64,000 nt of DNA from contig NZ_JOAK01000021.1 of the NCBI RefSeq assembly GCF_000720455.1, positions 1 through 64,000 of the forward strand, written 5' to 3'. Each line of letters begins with the position of its first letter. Within the stretch, counting starts at the first letter, position 1. Below, piece by piece: positions 55,227 to 64,000 of the stretch. The notes under the pieces were generated by a model. That model did no database searches. It was not told where the DNA came from and saw only the letters and a program-made list of their open reading frames with translations. The DNA is from Streptomyces virginiae (lineage in GTDB: Bacteria; Actinomycetota; Actinomycetes; Streptomycetales; Streptomycetaceae). The position numbers and the translations under genes are program-made.

Positions 55227-55255
55227 GGGGCAACGGGAGTGGCTCCTGTTGCCCC
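55227..55255 (-). terminator. Hairpin between fusA and tuf
   Basis: GGGGCAACGGGAG pairs with CTCCTGTTGCCCC through 13 positions including one G-U pair, around a three-base loop. It lies in the tuf leader downstream of the candidate -10 and may attenuate read-through from fusA. Confidence 0.55.
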
Positions 55256-55272
55256 AGAGGCTGCCGGTGACA

Positions 55273-55278
55273 AGCCTA
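55273..55278 (-). promoter_or_regulatory. Candidate -10 for a tuf promoter
   Basis: TAGGCT on the minus strand fits TANNNT, just downstream of the fusA stop codon. The -35 region is weak. Independent tuf1 promoters are known in Streptomyces, which raises plausibility. Confidence 0.4.
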
Positions 55279-55297
55279 AAGCGTGTACTCCGAAGAG

Positions 55298-57430
<2,133 letters not shown>

Positions 57431-57469
57431 AAGGCTTCGGTCTTCTCTCGGTCTCGATGTGGGGTGGGA

Positions 57470-57940
57470 CTACCAGCGGTAGTGCGCGAAGGCCTTGTTG
57501 GACTCGGCCATCTTGTGCGTGTCCTCGCGCTTCTTGACGGCAGCGCCAAGACCGTTGGAGGCGTCGAGCAGCTCGTTCATGAGGCGCTCGGTCATGGTCT
57601 TCTCACGACGGGCGCGGGAGTAACCCACGAGCCAGCGGAGGGCCAGGGTCGACTGGCGACCCGGCTTGACCTCGACGGGGACCTGGTAGGTCGCGCCACC
57701 GACACGGCGGGACTTGACCTCGAGGGACGGCTTGACGTTCTCCAGCGCGCGCTTCAGCGTGATGACCGGGTCGTTGCCGGTCTTCTCGCGGAGGCCTTCC
57801 ATGGCGCCGTAGACGATGCGCTCGGCGGTGGAGCGCTTGCCGTTCAGGAGGATCTTGTTGATGAGCGACGTCACCAGAGGAGATGCGTAGACCGGGTCGA
57901 TGATGACCGGGCGCTTCGGGGCGGGGCCCTTACGAGGCAT
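57470..57940 (-). CDS. rpsG: 30S ribosomal protein S7
   Basis: Nucleates 30S head assembly and, in E. coli, autoregulates the str operon. The 156-aa protein begins [20 protein letters not shown] and has [31 protein letters not shown] and ALRWLV. It lies two bases after the rpsL stop. Confidence 0.98.
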   Translation of the reverse strand: MPRKGPAPKRPVIIDPVYASPLVTSLINKILLNGKRSTAERIVYGAMEGLREKTGNDPVITLKRALENVKPSLEVKSRRVGGATYQVPVEVKPGRQSTLALRWLVGYSRARREKTMTERLMNELLDASNGLGAAVKKREDTHKMAESNKAFAHYRW

Positions 57941-57942
57941 TC

Positions 57943-58314
57943 TTACTTCTCCTTCTTGGCGCCGTAGCGGCTGCGGGCCTGCTTGCGGTTCTTGACAGCC
58001 TGGGTGTCAAGCGCACCGCGGATGATCTTGTAACGAACACCCGGCAGGTCCTTCACACGGCCACCACGCACGAGCACGATCGAGTGCTCCTGCAGGTTGT
58101 GTCCCTCACCCGGAATGTAAGCGGTGACCTCGATGCCGGAGGTCAGACGCACACGCGCGACCTTACGGAGCGCCGAGTTCGGCTTCTTCGGGGTGGTCGT
58201 GAACACACGCGTGCAGACGCCGCGACGCTGGGGCGAGGCCTCGAGCGCGGGAGTCTTTGTCTTCTCGACCTTGTCCTGCCGGCCCTTACGGACCAGCTGC
58301 TGGATCGTAGGCAC
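57943..58314 (-). CDS. rpsL: 30S ribosomal protein S12
   Basis: Decoding-centre protein and classic streptomycin-resistance locus. The 123-aa protein starts at GTG 58314 ([20 protein letters not shown]). Lys43 ([13 protein letters not shown]) and Lys88 ([12 protein letters not shown]), the positions usually changed in streptomycin-resistant mutants, are wild type. The frame is open upstream but without homology. It begins the str operon behind a leader of about 185 bases. Confidence 0.98.
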   Translation of the reverse strand: MPTIQQLVRKGRQDKVEKTKTPALEASPQRRGVCTRVFTTTPKKPNSALRKVARVRLTSGIEVTAYIPGEGHNLQEHSIVLVRGGRVKDLPGVRYKIIRGALDTQAVKNRKQARSRYGAKKEK

Positions 58315-58364
58315 TACTTCTCCGGTTTCTGTGTGCCGTGTAGTGAAGCTAACCTGGAACTTTG

Positions 58365-58389
58365 CCGACCCACGCGGTCGGGTGTGTCG
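58365..58389 (-). promoter_or_regulatory. Hairpin element shared with the S10 leader (copy 2)
   Basis: Same core as 40685-40709: CCGACC-GCGTG-GGTCGG on the transcript strand, preceded by CGACACAC. One base of 25 differs. It lies about 50 bases before the rpsL start codon. Confidence 0.6.
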
Positions 58390-58506
58390 GACCCTGCACA
58401 CTTCCACCGAGGTGAGAGGGGCACGGATCGCGGTGTGGTCTTCTCGGCTCACCGCGGGTCTTAAGCGCACGCGGGAGCCCAGGGCACACCCCAGGCACAA
58501 GGTCAG

Positions 58507-58535
58507 AGCGTACCTACCTCACAGAGGTAGGTCAA
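58507..58535 (-). promoter_or_regulatory. str operon promoter with embedded palindrome
   Basis: On the minus strand TTGACC (58530-58535), a 17-base spacer, and TACGCT (58507-58512). A perfect 9-3-9 palindrome (58512-58532; arms ACCTACCTC and GAGGTAGGT) fills the spacer and touches both hexamers, so a protein bound there would block RNA polymerase. Confidence 0.7.
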
Positions 58536-58673
58536 AACAAATGCCCAGCACGAAAACCCGCCGCGCGCAAGCGGGAGGGGGGCCGTTCGGCCCGGCGGCC
58601 CGCCCCGGCGCCCTAAACTGACACCTTGCCCGGGCGCTGGGCGCCCGCGAGTCGATCAGCAGGGAGCAGCACA

Positions 58674-61175
58674 TTGGGGACCGTGGCACCCGAGCCGACC
58701 ACAGTCGACGCCCGGCCCCCGGCTCCGGACCGCCCGTCGGCCGTCCGCCGGTCCGTCGGCCGGTCCGTCCGCCGCTCGGTCCGCGGATCCGCCCGCCTGC
58801 GCGGCCCCCTGCTGGCCTTCCTCGTGACCGTGACCGCCTTCTGCGCGGCCTGGGTGGCGCGCGGCACGTTCCCCTTCGGCAACACCGGGCGGGCCGTCAA
58901 CGACCAGGCCAACCAGTACGTGCCCTTCCACCGGGCGCTGTGGGACCTGGTCCACGGGCAGGCCGCCGGCGACCTGCTCTTCACCTGGCGCGGCGGATTC
59001 GGACAGCAGTTCCTGTCCGACTACCACACCTACCTCGGCAACCCGTTCTCCTGGCTGGCCGTCCTGGTCCCGCGCGCCCACGTCGACCTCGCCGTCTTCG
59101 CGGTCACCCCGCTCACGATGGGCACCGCGGCCGCCGTGATGACGGTGTACCTCGGCAAGCTGCACGCCGGCCCGTGGTGGCAGCGCGGCGTGCTCGGCGC
59201 GACGTACGGCCTGTGCGGCTGGGCGCTCAGCGACGCCTCGTACATCCCGATGTGGCTCTGGGGCCTGGTCGCCCTCCCGATGCTCGGCATCGCCGTCGAG
59301 TGGTGCCTGGAGGGGCGCCGCTGGCCGGGTGCGACCCTGCTGGTCGCGCTCGCCTGGTTCGGGAACTTCTACACCGCGATGATGGCCACGATGGCCGCCT
59401 GCGTTCTGCTGGCGATCCGCCTCGCCACCCGCGACACGACGGGCCGGGACCGGCTGCTGGCCCTGTGGCGGGCCGCGACGGCCGCCGGGACCGGGATCCT
59501 GCTCACGCTCCCGCTGCTGCTGCCGTCGTTCCTGTCCAGCGGAGCCGCGCAGCCCACCAAGGCCGCCGCCTTCGACCCGGTACGGATCGAGGTCTTCTTC
59601 GCGGGCATGCTGCCGGCCACGCACCTGTGGGGCGGCCGCCCCCGGCTCTACGTGGCCTCCCTCGGCCTGATCCTGGCCGGCTCCTTCCTCCTCAACACCG
59701 CCGTCGCGCGCCGCACCCGCCTGGTGTGGGCGGTCGCCACCGCGCTGGTCCTCGCCTCCTTCCAGTTCCCGCCCACGCAGTACGTGTGGCACGGGCTGGC
59801 GGTGCCGAACGGCAACCCGTACCGCGAGACCTTCGTCTTCAGCGGGATGGTGGTGGTCCTGGCCTGGCTGGCACTGGCCAACCGGCCGCGGCCGCGGCAC
59901 CTGGCCCTGATGGCCGCCCTGCTGGTCGCCGCCACCTTCGTACTGCGCCGCACCGACGACTTCGGCGGCTGGACCTGGCCGGCGGTGCTCTGCGGCGGGG
60001 GCGTCTCGCTGCTGGCCCTGGTCCTGCTGCGGCTGGGCGAGAAGCGCCGCTTCCTGGTCCCGGTGGCCGCCGTGCTGATGATCGGCGTCGTCCTCGCCGA
60101 GTCCACCGTGGCCGCGGCCGGCGCCGACGCCCGCCGGGCCCGCGAGCGCTGGGCGAAGCCGGTCGCCACCTCGAACCAGTCGATCGCCCGGCACTTCGAC
60201 GCCGTCCGCGGCGTCGAGGACTGGCCCGCGTACCGCACCGACTCGGGCGCGCCGCAGACCGCGTACAACGACGCCCTGGCGCTGCGCGCGGAGGGGCCGC
60301 AGTACTACAGCAGCTACCTCCCCGAGGCCACCTACCGGGCGCTGGAGCCCCTGGGATACGGCTTCAAGAACGACGGCCGGACCTTCTTCGGCTCCGACAA
60401 CCCGGTGCTCGACGCGATCTTCTCGATCGGCGCGCGGGTCAGGCCGGGCACCGCCCCGAACAGCTGGACGAGCGAGAGGTTCCCGGCGCCCCCGCTGGTC
60501 ACCGTCCGCACCGCCCCGTACGCCTCCCCCAACCCGGCCGGCAGCGTCTACGCCCGCCAGGAGACCGTCCTGGGCGCCACGGTCTACGAGGTCCCGCAGG
60601 TCACCCGCGGCGGCGACCCCGAGGTCCAGACGTACGCGGCCCGGTGCCGGCCCGGCTCCGAGGCCTACTGGTACTCCCCCGCCCTCTACGGCACCCTCCG
60701 CGCCGGCGACACCGAGAAGCCGCTGGAGGACGAGATGACGGGGGTGACCCCGCTCGGCGCCGTCCCCGCCTCCGGCAAGGTCGACGTCACCGTGCGGACC
60801 CGTACGAAGGGCGCCGACGCGGGCGCCCACCCGCTGGGCTGCCTGGACCGGACGGCCCTCGGCTCTGCCGTCGACCGCCTGAAGGCCACCGGCGCCACCG
60901 CGGTCGAGGTCGGCGGTCACTCGATCGAGGCCACCGTCCCCGCGAACACCCGGGGCACCGCGGTCATCGCCACCACCGCCGTCCCCGGCTGGAGCTGCTC
61001 GGCCCCCGTCAGGCCCTTCCACGGCCTCCTGGCCGTGGACCTCCCCCCGGGCACGGACAAGGTCTCCTGCACCTTCACCCCGAAGGGCCTCACCCCGGGC
61101 CTGGCAGCCGCCGCCCTGGCCCTCCTGACCCTCCTGGCGGTCCCGGCAGCCACCCGCTTCCGACGCCGGCGCTGA
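58674..61175 (+). CDS. YfhO-family membrane protein (GT-C type)
   Basis: A large membrane protein of about 833 aa. It has an Arg-rich cytoplasmic N-terminus, about 12-13 hydrophobic segments to about residue 480, and a long extracytoplasmic domain, ending in a final span and an RRR tail. The first loop after the initial span (GNTGRAVNDQANQYVPFHRA) carries the acidic residue pattern of YfhO proteins, linked in Firmicutes to glycosylation of lipoteichoic acid. The role here is unknown. The TTG at 58674 is chosen because AGGGAG lies seven bases upstream; an ATG-like start at 58626 is possible. It is placed between rpoC and rpsL, on the opposite strand. Confidence 0.8.
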   Translation: MGTVAPEPTTVDARPPAPDRPSAVRRSVGRSVRRSVRGSARLRGPLLAFLVTVTAFCAAWVARGTFPFGNTGRAVNDQANQYVPFHRALWDLVHGQAAGDLLFTWRGGFGQQFLSDYHTYLGNPFSWLAVLVPRAHVDLAVFAVTPLTMGTAAAVMTVYLGKLHAGPWWQRGVLGATYGLCGWALSDASYIPMWLWGLVALPMLGIAVEWCLEGRRWPGATLLVALAWFGNFYTAMMATMAACVLLAIRLATRDTTGRDRLLALWRAATAAGTGILLTLPLLLPSFLSSGAAQPTKAAAFDPVRIEVFFAGMLPATHLWGGRPRLYVASLGLILAGSFLLNTAVARRTRLVWAVATALVLASFQFPPTQYVWHGLAVPNGNPYRETFVFSGMVVVLAWLALANRPRPRHLALMAALLVAATFVLRRTDDFGGWTWPAVLCGGGVSLLALVLLRLGEKRRFLVPVAAVLMIGVVLAESTVAAAGADARRARERWAKPVATSNQSIARHFDAVRGVEDWPAYRTDSGAPQTAYNDALALRAEGPQYYSSYLPEATYRALEPLGYGFKNDGRTFFGSDNPVLDAIFSIGARVRPGTAPNSWTSERFPAPPLVTVRTAPYASPNPAGSVYARQETVLGATVYEVPQVTRGGDPEVQTYAARCRPGSEAYWYSPALYGTLRAGDTEKPLEDEMTGVTPLGAVPASGKVDVTVRTRTKGADAGAHPLGCLDRTALGSAVDRLKATGATAVEVGGHSIEATVPANTRGTAVIATTAVPGWSCSAPVRPFHGLLAVDLPPGTDKVSCTFTPKGLTPGLAAAALALLTLLAVPAATRFRRRR

Positions 61176-61220
61176 CCCGCCGTCGCGCCCCCGGGGGACA
61201 CCCCGGGGGACGCGGGCACG

Positions 61221-61266
61221 AAGAAGCCCCCCGCCACTCCTCTCGGAGCAGCGGGGGGCTTCTTCT
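61221..61266. terminator. Terminator between the YfhO gene and rpoC
   Basis: AAGAAGCCCCCCGC and GCGGGGGGCTTCTT form a 14-bp perfect stem. It lies just after the convergent stop codons and, with A/T runs on both sides, could serve both strands. Confidence 0.8.
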
Positions 61267-61275
61267 TACGAGTTC

Positions 61276-64000
<2,725 letters not shown>

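Larger units (their letters stand above)
58315..58673. other. str operon leader and divergent control region
   Basis: This gene-free stretch holds the str leader (about 58315-58500), the promoter with its palindrome (58507-58535) and the short upstream region of the YfhO-type gene. The leader contains the shared hairpin element and is otherwise unremarkable. An ORF extending rpsL upstream is not supported. Confidence 0.6.

Overview
The window is a high-GC actinobacterial chromosome segment, almost certainly from a Streptomyces or close relative. The support is strong GC bias at third codon positions, frequent GTG starts, Streptomyces-type N-terminal extensions on ribosomal proteins, start codons sitting 6-7 bases after a -10 hexamer (leaderless type), and the gene order rpoC / rpsL-rpsG-fusA-tuf / S10-spc-alpha ribosomal operons / rplM-rpsI / glmM / coaA / glmS / acpS / alr / tsaE / tsaBD. 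Most genes are on the minus strand, so transcription generally runs from high to low coordinates. No tRNA, rRNA, prophage, insertion sequence or CRISPR array was recognised.

Layout, right to left. 61.3-64.0 kb: 3' part of rpoC, cut by the window edge. 58.7-61.2 kb: a large YfhO-type membrane protein on the plus strand. 54.0-58.6 kb: the str operon (rpsL, rpsG, fusA, tuf) with a clear promoter and structured leader. 41.1-53.8 kb: a surface-glycan block lying between tuf and rpsJ. It has all four dTDP-L-rhamnose genes (rmlA-rmlC plus, rmlB-rmlD minus), a flippase, two family 2 glycosyltransferases, a DUF2304 protein, a GT-C glycosyltransferase, a PGRP-type amidase with three surface repeats, and a conserved membrane-anchored protein. 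23.5-41.0 kb: the S10-spc-alpha superoperon from rpsJ to truA, including secY, adk, map, infA and rpoA, but with no rpsD. 20.5-23.4 kb: an ABC-F ATPase and a GT87-like membrane glycosyltransferase. 19.3-20.3 kb: rplM-rpsI. 7.9-19.1 kb: cell-envelope and cofactor genes (glmM, DUF389 protein, coaA, a lipoprotein, glmS, acpS, nnrDE, alr, an alpha/beta hydrolase, tsaE). 4.3-7.6 kb: tsaB-rimI-tsaD with a small ABM-like gene, a secreted L,D-transpeptidase-like protein lacking the catalytic Cys, and a small ORF behind an iron-box-like palindrome. 3.1-4.3 kb: a methyltransferase. 1.1-3.0 kb: two translationally coupled NodB-type lipoproteins. 1-1.1 kb: a gene-free large inverted repeat built of about 64-bp units.

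The genes cover translation (ribosome, factors, t6A tRNA modification by TsaB/D/E, pseudouridylation by TruA), transcription (rpoA, rpoC), membrane insertion (SecY) and cell-wall precursor supply (GlmS, GlmM, Alr, rhamnose). Most of the window is core genome. The less explained signals are non-coding: the inverted repeat at the left end, a 25-base hairpin element shared by the str and S10 leaders, a perfect palindrome inside the str promoter, and a set of leaderless promoters.
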